DNA of 64,000 bases, from assembly GCA_036365145.1 (NCBI GenBank), contig JAEOAD010001230.1, positions 1 to 64,000 on the forward strand, read 5' to 3'. The position numbers were made by a program, and so were the translations under genes. The notes under the pieces were generated by a model that was not told where the DNA came from, did not search any database, and saw only the letters and a list, made by a program, of their open reading frames with translations. This stretch comes from Orientallactaga sibirica (Eukaryota; Chordata; Mammalia; Rodentia; Dipodidae). Below are positions 11,582-23,316 of the stretch, piece after piece (position 1 is the stretch's first letter; each line of letters starts with the position of its first letter).

Positions 11582-11762
11582 CTATACATGGAAATTTATA
11601 CATATATTAGATATATATGTTTTTTGTAATTTTCAAAGATTATCGAGTCGTCTCCTTAGCAGGACCTAATAGACGTTTGCCAAATGGGTTGTGTGCCATC
11701 CTCGCACACAACTATTCCAGGCATTTAAGCTATGTAAAGTCAAAGCTTCAATCGGTTTCGAT
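11582..11762 (+). repeat. Partial forward monomer after inversion
   Basis: Forward sequence resumes at 'ctatacatggaaatttata' and, after about 37 bp of AT-rich DNA, is joined to 'gttttttgtaattttcaaag', the same internal deletion seen at about 6893. It ends at the landmark at 11763. The shared deletion makes 6865-6900 and 11582-11640 copies of one rearrangement. Confidence 0.85.
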
Positions 11763-13514
11763 CGTAATTCATTTCATTTATTGTATATTATAGTTTTTCT
11801 TTCTTTCTCTGTTGCTTGCTTGCTTGAGTCTTTGCTGCCTGTCCTTCTTCCTTCCTTTCGTTCTTCCTTCCTTTCTTTTCTTTCCTTCCTTCCTTCCTTC
11901 CTTCCTTCCTTCCTTCCTTCCTTCCTTCCATCTTTCTATCCTTCCCTTCTTTTTTCTTTTTGTTATTTTGGCTTTGCGATGTTTTAAAAGTGTGACTGAA
12001 TGAAGAAATGACATACGGGCGATTTTTCCATACCTTGCACTTGTTGTGGTCCGTCACCACACCTGCATCCACCGTTTTGTCAGGAAGGTTCTCAAACGCC
12101 TCCTTCTGGCGACTCCGTGCCTCAAGGTACACTTTCCAAGTCTGAGGTTCTCGATTCCTCCTGCCCACTCTTCAGCTCATAAGGCTTATAAGGAATTAAA
12201 AGGAGTTTCTGGGCTGGAGAGAATACTTAGGGGTTAAGGCGCGTGGCTTCTAACCCTAAGAACACTGGTTCGAATCCTGAGTGGGATTTCAGTCTGCAGG
12301 TCCCACGTTTAGTCAGATGCAAAGTTACGCAAGGGTGCAATGCCGCACATGGACACAAGGGGGCGCGCACATCTTGATTTCGTGCACAGCAGCTGAGACA
12401 CTGCCTGCCCGCCCATCTCTGACACTCCACCAGGTCTGCTGGGTTACCAGAAGTGTGAGCCTCAGGCAGAAAGGGCGCTCAAAACTCCTACTGAATATCT
12501 TCAAACCTCTGTCAGTTCTGGAGGTCCCAGACAGATGTGAGCAGATGACTCAGGTGCTTGTCGGGAGCCCCGTTTTTCTCCCACGCAGAGAGTCCCTGGA
12601 ACACCCAGCCCTTCTCCTGGCCCGTCCGGCTCCAGATTCTCTAACCTCGGGTGAACGCGTCGCGGTCACCCGAGGTTAGAGAATCTGCTCGTTCCAAAAA
12701 CGCTCCAAATGGCCGCCTGAGTTTGGACTGCTGAGCCAGGGACAGGTGGTGAGCGGAAGGGTCTTTTTGGAAATGCAGCGATATCTTACATTTCATGCCA
12801 TCACTCTTAGTTACGAGCCTACCGGAAGGGGGATGTCTGAAAATGAACAAACAGGTCACAGAGGGTGTGTTTTCCTAGAAATGGCCCAGCCTAACTAAGG
12901 AGATCGTGGAGGGCTGATGGGAAAGGGCCTCGAGGGGTTAGAAGCGGCGCAGAGAGACCAAGGCCCTGCTGGAAATAGTAAGGTAGAGAGATTTTAAAAA
13001 TCTTCCGGGGCTCTGAGTCCAATCACTTGGACCACTGTCTCGCCTGTCATTGTCGTTGATGACGAGAGGGACTCAGGTTTTCTGAAGTGAGCTCGGGTGT
13101 CGGTGCAGGATCCTGGAAGGAGAGTGAGAACTCCGTGAGGTGCGAGGAACAGTGTTCTTTACTGCCCGCTCACCCAGAAATATATACACATATGAATATA
13201 TATTTAAATTATATATAAACTTATATGTAAATATATGAGTTCATATATGACTATATATGGAAATTTATACATATATTAGATATATAAATATATGTTATAT
13301 ATTTACATATATGACATGTATAAAATATAATTACATGTATTATAGATTTTTATACGTTATTTATAATACATAATACATACATATACTAACATATATAATT
13401 ATATGTGAATGTATATAAATTTTATATATATCTCAATAGGATTAGGTTTAAGGCCATATGTAAATGTGTATCCATCAACACAGAAACATACACACACACG
13501 CAAACACACACACA

Positions 13515-13556
<42 letters not shown>

Positions 13557-14147
13557 CATACATAAATACATACATACATAATTTTTGGGGGGTACAGGGT
13601 AGCAGTGGCTGTAGCCCGGCTAACACAGAATTCACTGTGGCATCTCTGTCTGGCTTTGAACTCCCAGCCAAAACCCTTGTAACATGTTCTTATTCACAAT
13701 TGGTTTCCTGGAAAAGTTAGAATAACTTCTAAGAAGTGTCAATCTCAGAATTAAATCCTTCTAATGTCCTAACATACATAGTAAGTGCCAGCGAGCATTC
13801 TCTGGATCTCAGTTTAAGGGAGGCTTCTGTGATATCGACTTTTCATGTGATGACACCAGGTGACTCTGGCCTTGTGTCTGTGTTATTTTCTTTCCCAGGT
13901 GATCTGCTGGAAAGTTTCTGAAACCAGCACTGAATTTTCTCTATCATGACAAAGGCCTGCCTAGCCATCTGTGTGTCTCCTGCAAAGATAGAGCACGTAG
14001 GGTTTTTTGTAATTTTCAAAGATTATCGAGTCGTCTCCTTAGCAGGACCTAATAGACGTTTGCCAAATGGGTTGTGTGCCATCGCTTCGCTTACAACTAT
14101 TCCCGGCATTTAGGCTATGTAAAGTCAAAGCTTCAGTCTGTTTTGAT
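11763..14147 (+). repeat. Short monomer 3
   Basis: Complete 2385 bp monomer. SINE about 12211-12421; CTCF-like motif 12352-12370 (five-G); hairpin 12634-12686 with canonical loop orientation; (CA)n(TA)n about 13490-13556, shorter and interrupted by 'tacatata'. Its left third shares rare variants with 51800-52200 ('cttgcacttgttgtggtccg', 'caccgttttgtcagg', 'aaggtacactttcc'), and also the 'aagcttcaatcggtttcg' just before the landmark. It therefore looks like a partner of that distant monomer. Confidence 0.93.
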
Positions 14148-14174
14148 CGTAATTCATTTCATTTATTGTATATT

Positions 14175-14182
14175 TCAGTGTT

Positions 14183-14225
<43 letters not shown>

Positions 14226-14320
14226 CTTTTGCTTGCTTGCTTCAGTCTTTCCTTCCTTCCTTTCCTTTCTTTCCTTCTTTTTCTCTTTTCTTCCTTCCTT
14301 CCTTCGTTCCCTTCTTTTTC
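14175..14320 (+). repeat. Pyrimidine tract with (CTTT)n expansion, example
   Basis: An almost pure C/T strand of (CTTT)n, 'gcttgcttgc', then (CTTC)n. Every monomer has this tract. The (CTTT)n part is expanded here and at about 28356-28400. Long-type copies have mainly (CTTC)n. Confidence 0.92.
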
Positions 14321-15539
14321 TTTTTGTTATTTTGGCTTTGCGATGTTTGGCAAGTGTGACTGAATGAAGAAATGATATACAGGCGATTTTTCCATACCTT
14401 GCCCTTGTGGTCCATCACCACACCTGCATCCACCGTGTTGTCAGGAAGGTTCTCAAGCGCCTCCTTCTGGCGACTCCGTGCCTCAAGGTCCACTTTCCAA
14501 GTCTGAGGTTCTCGATTCCTTCTGCCCACTCTTCAGCTCATAAGGTTTATAAGGAATTAAAAGGAGTTTCTGGGCTGGAGAGAATACTTAGGGGTTAAGG
14601 CGCCTGACTTCTAACCCTAAGAACACTGGTTCGAATCCTGAGTGGGATTTCAGTCTGCAGGTCCCACGTTTAGTCAGAATGAAAGTTACGCAAGGGTGCA
14701 ATGCCGCACATGGACACAAGGGGGCGCGCACATCTTGATTTCGTGCACAGCAGCTGAGACACTGCCTGCCCGCCCATCTCTGACACTCCACCAGGTCTGC
14801 TGGGTTACCAGAAGTGTGAGCCTCAGGCAGAAAGTGCGCTCAAAACTCCTACTGAATATCTTCAAACCTCTGTCAGTTCTGGAGGTCCCAGACAGATGTG
14901 AGCAGATGACTCAGGTGCTTGTCGGGAGCCCCGGTTTTCTCCCACGCAGAGAGTCCCTGGAACACCCAGCCCTTCTCCTGGCCCGTCCGGCTCCAGATTC
15001 TCTAACCTCGGGTGAACGCGTCGCGGTCACCCGAGGTTAGAGAATCTGCGTTCCAAAAACGCTCCAAATGGCCGCCTGAGTTTGGACTGCTGAGCCAGGG
15101 ACAGGTGGTGAGCGGAAGGGTCTTTTTGGAAATGCAGCGATATCTTACATTTCATGCCATCACTCTTAGTTACGAGCCTACCGGAAGGGGGATGTCTGAA
15201 AAATGAACAAACAGGTCACAGAGGGTGTGTTTTCCTAGGAATGGCCGAGCCTAACTAAGGAGATCGTGGAGGGCTGACGGGAAAGGGCCTCGAGGGGTTA
15301 GAAGCCGGCCGCTAGAGACCAAGGCCCTGCTGGAAATAGTAAGGTAGAGAGATTTAAAAATCTTCCCGGGGCTCTGAGTCCAATTTCTTGGACCACTGTC
15401 TCGCCTGTCATTGTCGTTGATGACGAGAGGGCCTCAGGTTTTCTGAAGTGAGCTCGGGTGTCGGTGCAGGATCCTGGAAGGAGAGTGAGAACTCCGTGAG
15501 GTGCGAGGAACAGTGTTCTTTTACTGCCCGCTCACCCAG

Positions 15540-15800
15540 AATATATACACATATGAATATATATTTAAATTATATATAAACTTATATGTAAATATATGAG
15601 TTCATATATGACTATACATGGAAATTTATACATATATTAGATATATAAATATATGTTATATATTTACATATATGACATGTATAAAATATAATTACATGTA
15701 TTATAGATTTTTATACGTTATTTATAATACATAATACATACATATACTAACATATATAATTATATGTGAATGTATATAAATTTTTATATATATCTCAATA
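15540..15800 (+). repeat. AT-rich block, example
   Basis: About 0.26 kb of nearly pure A/T with short self-complementary words ('gacatgtataaaatataatt', 'acatgtattatag'). It is present in every monomer after the GC-richer stretch. Long-type copies (39027-39290, 48381-48620) are diverged but alignable. Confidence 0.9.
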
Positions 15801-15923
15801 CTATTAGGTTTAAGGCCTTATGTTAATGTGTATCCATCAACACAGAAACATACACACACACGCAAACACACACACACACACACACACATATATGTATGTG
15901 TATATATATATATATATATATAC

Positions 15924-15970
<47 letters not shown>

Positions 15971-17091
15971 CATACATTTTTGGAGGGGGTACAGGGTAGC
16001 AGTGGCTGTAGCCCGGCTAACACAGAATTCACTGTGGCATCTCTGTCTGGCCTTGAACTCCCAGCCAAACCCTTGTAACATGTTCTTATTCACAATTGGT
16101 TTCCTGGAAAAGTTAGAATAACTTCTAAGAAGTGTCAATCTCAGAATTAAATCCTTCTAATGTCCTAACATACATAGTAAGTGCCAGCGAGAATTCTCTG
16201 GATCTCAGTTTAAGGGAGGCTTCTGTGATATCGACTTTTCATGTGATGACACCAGGTGACTCTGGCCTTGTGTCTGTGTTATTTTCTTTCCCAGGTGATC
16301 TGCTGGAAAGTTTCTGAAACCAGCACTGAATTTTCTCTATCATGACAAAGGCCTGCCTAGCCATCTGTGTGTCTCCTGCAAAGATAGAGCACATAGGTTT
16401 TTTTGTAATTTTTCAAAGATTATCGAGTCGTCTCCTTAGCAGGACCTAATAGACGTTTGCCAAATGGGTTTGTGTGCCATCGCTTCGCTTACAACTATTC
16501 CCGGCATTTAGGCTATGTAAAGTCAAAGCTTCAGTCTGTTTCGATCGTAATTCATTTCATTTATTGTATATTTCAGTGTTTCTTTCTTTCTTTCTTTCTC
16601 TTTTGCTTGCTTGCTTCAGTCTTTCCTGTCTGTCCTGCTTCCTTCCTTTCCTATCTTTTTTCTCTTTTCTTCCTTCCTTCCTTCGTTCCCTTCTTTTTCT
16701 TTTTGTTATTTTGGCTTTGCGATGTTTGGCAAGTGTGACTGAATGAAGAAATGATATACAGGCGATTTTTCCATACCTTGCCCTTGTGGTCCATCACCAC
16801 ACCTGCATGCACCGTGTTGTCAGGAAGGTTCTCAAGCGCCTCCTTCTGGCGACTCCGTGCCTCAAGGTCCACTTTCCAAGTCTGAGGTTCTCGATTCCTT
16901 CTGCCCACTCTTCAGCTCATAAGGTTTATAAGGAATTAAAAGGAGTTTCTGGGCTGGAGAGAATACTTAGGGGTTAAGGCGCCTGACTTCTAACCCTAAG
17001 AACACTGGTTCGAATCCTGAGTGGGATTTCAGTCTGCAGGTCCCACGTTTAGTCAGAATGAAAGTTACGCAAGGGTGCAATGCCGCACATG

Positions 17092-17110
17092 GACACAAGG
17101 GGGCGCGCAC
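17092..17110 (+). promoter_or_regulatory. CTCF-like motif, typical short-monomer form
   Basis: 'GACACAAGGGGGCGCGCAC' matches 12 of 14 core positions. The same form occurs at 547-565, 2875-2893, 12352-12370, 14713-14731, 26514-26532, 28901-28919, 33635-33653, 35985-36003, 42990-43008, 45319-45337, 52363-52381, 59361-59379 and 61729-61747, and with one later change at 54707-54725. All are on the same strand, about 2.35 kb apart except across long-type DNA. Confidence 0.55.
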
Positions 17111-18231
17111 ATCTTGATTTCGTGCACAGCAGCTGAGACACTGCCTGCCCGCCCATCTCTGACACTCCACCAGGTCTGCTGGGTTACCAGAAGTGTGAGC
17201 CTCAGGCAGAAAGGGCGCTCAAAACTCCTACTGAATATCTTCAAACCTCTGTCAGTTCTGGAGGTCCCAGACAGATGTGAGCAGATGACTCAGGTGCTTG
17301 TCGGGAGCCCCGTTTTTCTCCCACGCAGAGAGTCCCTGGAACACCCAGCCCTTCTCCTGGCCCGTCCGGCTCCAGATTCTCTAACCTCGGGTGAACGCGT
17401 CGGTCACCCGAGGTTAGAGAATCTGCTCGTTCCAAAAAAAAACGCCCAAATGGCCGCCTGAGTTTGGACTGCTGAGCCAGGGGACAGGTGGTGAGCGGAA
17501 GGGTCTTTTTTGGAAATGCAGCGATATCTTACATTTCATGCCATCACTCTTAGTTACGAGCCTACCGGAAGGGGGATGTCTGAAAAATGAACAAACAGGT
17601 CACAGAGGGTGTGTTTTCCTAGGAATGGCCCAGCCTAACTATGGAGATCGTGGAGGGCTGACGGGAAAGGGCCTCGAGGGGTTAGAAGCGGACCGCTAGA
17701 GACCAAGGCCCTGCTGGAAATAGTAAGGTAGAGAGATTAAAAAACCTTCCCGGGGCTCTGAGTCCAATTACTTGGACCACTGTCTCGCCTGTCATTGTCG
17801 TTGATGACGAGAGGGACTCAGGTTTTCTGAAGTGAGCTCGGGTGTCGGTGCAGGATCCTGGAAGGAGAGTGAGAACTCCGTGAGGTGCGAGGAACAGTGT
17901 TCTTTTACTGCCCGTTCACCCAGAATATATACACATATGAATATATATTTAAATTATATATAAACTTATATGTAAATATATGAGTTCATATATGACTATA
18001 CATGGAAATTTATACATATATTAGATATACAAATATATGTTTTTATTTACATATATGACATGTATAAAATATAATTACATGTATTATAGATTTTTATACG
18101 TTATTTATAATATAATAATACATACATATACTAACATATATAATTATATGTGAATGTATATAAATTTTTATATATATCTCAATACTATTAGGTTGAAGGC
18201 CTTATGTTAATGTGTATCCATTAACACAGAA

Positions 18232-18245
18232 ACATACACACACAT

Positions 18246-18335
<90 letters not shown>
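18232..18335 (+). repeat. (CA)n(TA)n microsatellite, example
   Basis: A compound CA then TA tract occupying the same position in every monomer, between 'cacagaaacatacacacac' and 'cataaatacatacatac'. Length varies from about 35 bp (44148-44181) to over 100 bp (15852-15966, this copy). Confidence 0.95.
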
Positions 18336-18338
<3 letters not shown>

Positions 18339-19463
18339 AATACATACATACATAATTTTTGGAGGGGGTACAGGGTAGCAGTGGCTGTAGCCCGGGCTAA
18401 CACAGAATTCACTGTGGCAAATCTGTCTGGCTTTGAACTCCCAGCCAAACCCTTGTAACATGTTTTTATTCACAATTGGTTTCCTGGAAAAGTTAGAATA
18501 ACTTCTAAGAAGTGTCAATCTCAGAATTAAATCCTTCTAATGTCCTAACATACATAGTAAGTGCCAGCGAGCATTCTCTGGATCTCAGTTTAAGGAGGCT
18601 TCTGTGATATCGACTTTTCATGTGATGACACCAGGTGACTCTGGCCTTGTGTCTGTGTTATTTTCTTTCCCAGGTGATCTGCTGGAAAGTTTCTGAAACC
18701 AGCACTGAATTTTCTCTATCATGACAAAGGCCTGCCTAGCCATCTGTGTGTCTCCTGCAAAGATAGAGCACGTAGGGTTTTTTGTAATTTTCAAAGATTA
18801 TCGAGTCGTCTCCTTAGCAGGACCTAATAGACGTTTGCCAAATGGGTTGTGTGCCATCGCTTCGCTTACAACTATTCCGGCATTTAGGCTATGTAAAGTC
18901 AAAGCTTCAGTCTGTTTGATCGTAATTCATTTCATTTATTGTATATTTCAGTGTTTCTTTCTTTCTTTCTCTTTTGCTTGCTTGCTTCAGTCTTTGCTGT
19001 CTGTCCTGCTTCCTTCCTTTCCTTTTTTTTTTCTCTTTTCTTCCTTCCTTCCTTCGTTCCCTTCTTTTTCTTTTTGTTTTTTTTGGCTTTGCGATGTTTG
19101 GCAAGTGTGACTGAATGAAGAAATGATATACAGGCGATTTTTCCATACCTTGCCCTTGTGGTCCATCACCACACCTGCATCCACCGTGTTGTCAGGAAGG
19201 TTCTCAAGCGCCTCCTTCTGGCGACTCCGTGCCTCAAGGTCCACTTTCCAAGTCTGAGGTTCTCGATTCCTTCTGCCCGCTCTTCAGCTCATAAGGTTTA
19301 TAAGGAATTAAAAGGAGTTTCTGGGCTGGAGAGAATACTTAGGGGTTAAGGCGCCTGACTTCTAACCCTAAGAACACTGGTTCGAATCCTGAGTGGGATT
19401 TCAGTCTGCAGGTCCCACGTTTAGTCAGATGCAAAGTTACGCAAGGGTGCAATGCCGCACATG

Positions 19464-19481
19464 GACACAAGGGGCGCGCAC
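19464..19481 (+). promoter_or_regulatory. CTCF-like motif, four-G variant
   Basis: One G is missing (CACAAGGGGCGCGCAC), which shifts the core spacing. The same form is at 7599-7616, 57035-57052 and, on the minus strand, near 3917-3933. It could be a real variant or a homopolymer error. Confidence 0.4.
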
Positions 19482-19744
19482 ATCTTGATTTCGTGCACAG
19501 CAGCTGAGACACTGCCTGCCCGCCCATCTCTGACACTCCACCAGGTCTGCTGGGTTACCAGAAGTGTGAGCCTCAGGCAGAAAGGGCGCTCAAAACTCCT
19601 ACTGAATATCTTCAAACCTCTGTCAGTTCTGGAGGTCCCAGACAGATGTGAGCAGATGACTCAGGTGCTTGTCGGGAGCCCCGTTTTTCTCCCACGCAGA
19701 GAGTCCCTGGAACACCCAGCCCTTCTCCTGGCCCGTCCGGCTCC

Positions 19745-19797
19745 AGATTCTCTAACCTCGGGTGAACGCGTCGCGGTCACCCGAGGTTAGAGAATCT
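19745..19797 (+). repeat. Hairpin with 21-bp arms, canonical loop
   Basis: Same arms with loop ACGCGTCGCGG. The same 53-bp form is at 12634-12686, 14995-15047, 29183-29235, 43272-43324, 54989-55041, 57316-57368, 59643-59695 and 62013-62065. Loop-shortened forms: 17374-17424 and 26789-26839. Long-type DNA has a tiny loop and an A in the left arm (CCTCAGGTGA): 40919-40963, 50313-50356, and inverted 3434-3478 and 8136-8181. Confidence 0.9.
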
Positions 19798-20621
19798 GCT
19801 CGTTCCAAAAAAACGCTCCAAATGGCCGCCTGAGTTTGGACTGCTGAGCCAGGGGACAGGTGGTGAGCGGAAGGGTCTTTTTGGAAATGCAGCGATATCT
19901 TACATTTCATGCCATCACTCTTAGTTACGAGCCTACCGGAAGGAGGATGTCTGAAAAATGAACAAACAGGTCACAGAGGGTGTGTTTTCCTAGGAATGGC
20001 CCAGCCTAACTATGGAGATCGTGGAGGGCTGACGGGGAAGGGCCTCGAGGGGTTAGAAGCGGACCGCTAGAGACCAAGGCCCTGCTGGAAATAGTAAGGT
20101 AGAGAGATTAAAAAACCTTCCCGGGGCTCTGAGTCCAATTACTTGGACCACTGTCTCGCCTGTCATTGTCGTTGATGACGAGAGGGACTCAGGTTTTCTG
20201 AAGTGAGCTCGGGTGTCGGTGCAGGATCCTGGAAGGAGAGTGAGAACTCCGTGAGGTGCGAGGAACAGTGTTCTTTTACTGCCCGCTCACCCAGAATATA
20301 TACACATATGAATATATATTTAAATTATATATAAACTTATATGTAAATATATGAGTTCATATATGACTATACATGGAAATTTATACATATATTAGATATA
20401 TAAATATATGTTTTTATTTACATATATGACATGTATAAAATATAATTACATGTATTATAGATTTTTATACGTTATTTATAATACATAATACATACATATA
20501 CTAACATATATAATTATATGTGAAAGTATATAAATTTTTATATATATCTCAATAGGATTAGGTTTAAGGGCATATGTAAATGTGTATCCATCAACACAGA
20601 AACATACACACACACGCGCAA

Positions 20622-20686
<65 letters not shown>

Positions 20687-21662
20687 CAATTTTTGGATAA
20701 TTTTTGGAGGGGTAGCAGTAGCAGTGGCTGTAGCCCGGGCTAACACAGAATTCACTGTGGCATCTCTGTCTGGCCTTGAACTCCCAGCCAAACCCTTGTA
20801 ACATGTTCTTATTCACAATTGGTTTCCTGGAAAAGTTAGAATAACTTCTAAGAAGTGTCAATCTCAGAATTAAATCCTTCTAATGTCCTAACATACATAG
20901 TAAGTGCCAGCGAGCATTCTCTGGATCTCAGTTTAAGGGAGGCTTCTGTGATATCGACTTTTCATGTGATGACACCAGGTGACTCTGGCCTTGTGTCTGT
21001 GTTATTTTCTTTCCCAGGTGATCTGCTGGAAAGTTTCTGAAACCAGCACTGAATTTTCTCTATCATGACAAAGGCCTGCCTAGCCATCTGTGTGTCTCCT
21101 TCAAAAGATAGAGCACGTAGGGTTTTTTGTAATTTTCAAAGATTATCGAGTCGTCTCCTTAGCAGGACCTAATAGACGTTTGCCAAATGGGTTGTGTGCC
21201 ATCGCTTCGCTTACAACTATTCCCGGCATTTAGGCTATGTAAAGTCAAAGCTTCAGTCTGTTTCGATCGTAATTCATTTCATTTATTGTATATTTCAGTG
21301 TTTCTTTCTTTCTTTCTCTTTGCTTGCTTGCTTCAGTCTTTGCTGTCTGTCCCTTCCTTCCTTTTTCCTTTTTTTCTTTTCTTTCCTTCCTTCCTTTCGT
21401 TCCCTCCTTTTCTTTTTGTTATTTTGGCTTTGCGATTTTTGCAAGTGTGACTGAATGAAGAAATGGTATACAGGCGATTTTTCCATACCTTGCCCTTGTG
21501 GTCCATCACCACACCTGCATCCACCGTGTTGTCAGGAAGGCTCTCAAGCGCCTCCTTCTGGCGACTCCGTGCCTCAAGGTCCACTTTCCAAGTCTGAGGT
21601 TCTCGATTCCTTCTGCCCGCTCTTCAGCTCATAAGGTTTATAAGGAATTAAAAGGAGTTTCT

Positions 21663-21872
21663 GGGCTGAGAGAATACTTAGGGGTTAAGGCGCCTGACTT
21701 CTAACCCTAAGAACACTGGTTCGAATCCTGAGTGGGATTTCAGTCTGCAGGTCCCACGTTTAGTCAGATGCAAAGTTACGCAAGGGTACAATGCCGCACA
21801 TGGACACAAGGGGGTGCGCACATCTTGATTTGGTGCACAGCAGCTGAGACACTGCCTGCCCGCCCATCTCTG
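21663..21872 (+). mobile_element. Truncated tRNA-derived SINE, example of the form in every short monomer
   Basis: Head 'ggagagaatacttagggg' (one g missing in this copy), perfect Pol III B box 'ggttcgaatcc', body, 'catcttgatttggtgcac', ending 'gcccatctctg' and passing directly into 'acactccaccagg'. Compared with the full-length SINE, about 170 bp of tail and flank are missing. The same truncated form is found in all short monomers. Confidence 0.85.
21803..21821 (+). promoter_or_regulatory. CTCF-like motif, C-to-T core variant
   Basis: Core reads GGGGGTGCGC. The same change is at 31273-31291 and, with another change, 24167-24184. It looks like CpG decay within the motif and may weaken binding. 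Confidence 0.45.
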
Positions 21873-22084
21873 ACACTCCACCAGGTCTGCTGGGTTACCA
21901 GAAGTGTGAGCCTCAGGCAGAAAGGGCGCTCAAAACTCCTACTGAATATCTTCAAACCTCTGTCAGTTCTGGAGGTCCCAGACAGATGTGAGCAGATGAC
22001 TCAGGTGCTTGTCGGGAGCCCCGTTTTTCTCCCACGCAGAGAGTCCCTGGAACACCCAGGCCTTCTCCTGGCCCGTCCGGCTCC

Positions 22085-22137
22085 AGATTCTCTAACCTCG
22101 GGTGACCGCGACGCGTTCACCCGAGGTTAGAGAATCT
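22085..22137 (+). repeat. Hairpin with 21-bp arms, flipped loop
   Basis: Perfect inverted repeat with left arm ...CTCTAACCTCGGGTGA and right arm TCACCCGAGGTTAGAG..., 21 bp each side, and an 11-base loop reading CCGCGACGCGT. Other monomers have ACGCGTCGCGG, which is the exact reverse complement. This copy therefore has an inverted loop inside unchanged arms. Confidence 0.9.
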
Positions 22138-22962
22138 GCTCGTTCCAAAAAAACGCTCAAAATGGCCGCCTGAGTTTGGACTGCTGAGCCAGGGGACAGG
22201 TGGTGAGCGGAAGGGTCTTTTTGGAAATGCAGCGATATCTTACATTTCATGCCATCACTCTTAGTTACGAGCCTACCGGAAGGGGGATGTCTGAAAAATG
22301 AACAAACAGGTCACAGAGGGTGTGTTTTCCTAGGAATGGCCCAGCCTAACTAAGGAGATCGTGGAGGGCTGACGGGAAAGGGCCTCGAGGGGTTAGAAGC
22401 CGGCCGCTAGAGACCAAGGCCCTGCTTGAAATAGTAAGGTAGAGAGATTTAAAAATCTTCCCGGGGCTCTGAGTCCAATCACTTGGACCACTGTCTCGCC
22501 TGTCATTGTCGTTGATGACGAGAGGGACTCAGGTTTTCTGAAGTGAGCTCGGGTGTCGGTGCAGGATCCTGGAAGGAGAGTGAGAACTCCGTGAGGTGCG
22601 AGGAACAGTGTTCTTTTACTGCCCGCTCACCCAGAATATATACACATATGAATATATATTTAAATTATATATAAACTTATATGTAAATATATGAGTTCAT
22701 ATATGACTATACATGGAAATTTATACATATATTAGATATATAAATATATGTTGTATATTTACATATATGACATGTATAAAATATAATTACATGTATTATA
22801 GATTTTTATACGTTATTTATAATACATAATACATACATATACTAACATATTTAATTATATGTGAATGTATATAAATTTTTATATATATCTCAATAGGATT
22901 AGGTTTAAGGCCATATGTAAATGTGTATCCATCAACACAGAAACATACACAGACACAAGCAA

Positions 22963-23035
<73 letters not shown>

Positions 23036-23316
23036 AATACATACATACATACATAATTTTTGGAGGGTTACAGGTAGCAGTGGCTGTAGCCCGGCTAACA
23101 CAGAATTCACTGTGGCATCTCTGTCTGGCCTTGAACTCCCAGCCAAACCCTTGTAACATGTTCTTATTCACAATTGGTTTCCTGGAAAAGTTAGAATAAC
23201 TTCTAAGAAGTGTCAATCTCAGAATTAAATCCTTCTAATGTCCTAACATACATAGTAAGTGCCAGCGAGCATACTCTGGATCTCAGTTTAAGGGAGGCTT
23301 CTGTGATATCGACTTT

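Larger units (their letters stand above)
7722..11584 (-). repeat. Inverted long-type segment 2
   Basis: Second inverted long-type segment, collinear with 3015-6867 at an offset of about 4.7 kb and bounded by the same junction sequences ('ctactgaaacc' on the left, 'ggttctatacatgg' on the right). Hairpin 8136-8181; full-length tRNA-SINE about 8467-8768; exon-like block A about 8770-8945; block B about 9340-9500; AT-rich block with a (TA)n tract 9820-9870; CA/TG tract about 10165-10195; decayed B1 10284-10451; second tRNA-SINE 10632-10840; intact B1 11265-11418. Its CTCF-like motif (near 8611-8630) is degraded to 'tgcggcccttgtgg'. Confidence 0.9.
14148..16545 (+). repeat. Short monomer 4
   Basis: 2398 bp. 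Its pyrimidine tract has an expanded (CTTT)n run about 14180-14226. SINE about 14572-14782; CTCF-like motif 14713-14731; hairpin 14995-15047; (CA)n(TA)n about 15852-15966, with a 'tatgtatgtg' interruption. It shares 'atggccgagcc', 'caatttcttggacc' and 'gagggcctcagg' with the monomer at 58815, about 44.7 kb away, a sign of exchange between non-neighbours. Confidence 0.93.
16546..18920 (+). repeat. Short monomer 5
   Basis: 2375 bp. SINE about 16951-17161; CTCF-like motif 17092-17110; hairpin 17374-17424 with a 2-bp shorter loop; (CA)n(TA)n 18232-18335, one of the longest. It carries the 'tatgtttttatttac' variant in the AT block and 'ggttgaaggccttatgttaatg', also found in the monomers at 28323 and 54165. 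Confidence 0.93.
18921..21267 (+). repeat. Short monomer 6
   Basis: 2347 bp. SINE about 19323-19532; CTCF-like motif 19464-19481 with four instead of five G; hairpin 19745-19797, canonical loop; (CA)n(TA)n about 20605-20666. Near 20690 there is a short local duplication ('atttttggataatttttgg'). Confidence 0.93.

Noticed and set aside
3015..11584. Treating the inverted segments as certain biology
   Set aside because: Junctions with microhomology look real and are duplicated, but arrays of this kind are prone to misassembly. I kept the call and flagged the read-level check.
11788..12168. Lys/Glu/Gly/Arg-rich frames (KEGRKEGRK) and their Ser/Phe/Leu-rich opposites
   Set aside because: They arise from the (CTTC)n/(CTTT)n tract. 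Only the part covering exon-like block A is of possible interest.
12281..12679. 132-codon plus-strand frame (begins MGFQSAGPTFSQ) recurring in many monomers
   Set aside because: It runs through the SINE body and the hairpin and is broken or shortened in several monomers. It looks like a chance open frame in a repeated sequence.
13399..13671. Open frames rich in YIYIYI, CVCVCV or HTHTHT
   Set aside because: They are translations of the CA/TA microsatellite in several frames and on both strands, not proteins.
13736..13921. 61-codon plus-strand frame (MSISELNPSNVL) identical in most monomers
   Set aside because: Its conservation matches that of the whole monomer, and it lies opposite exon-like block B with better splice-type signals on the other strand. 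No support as a gene.
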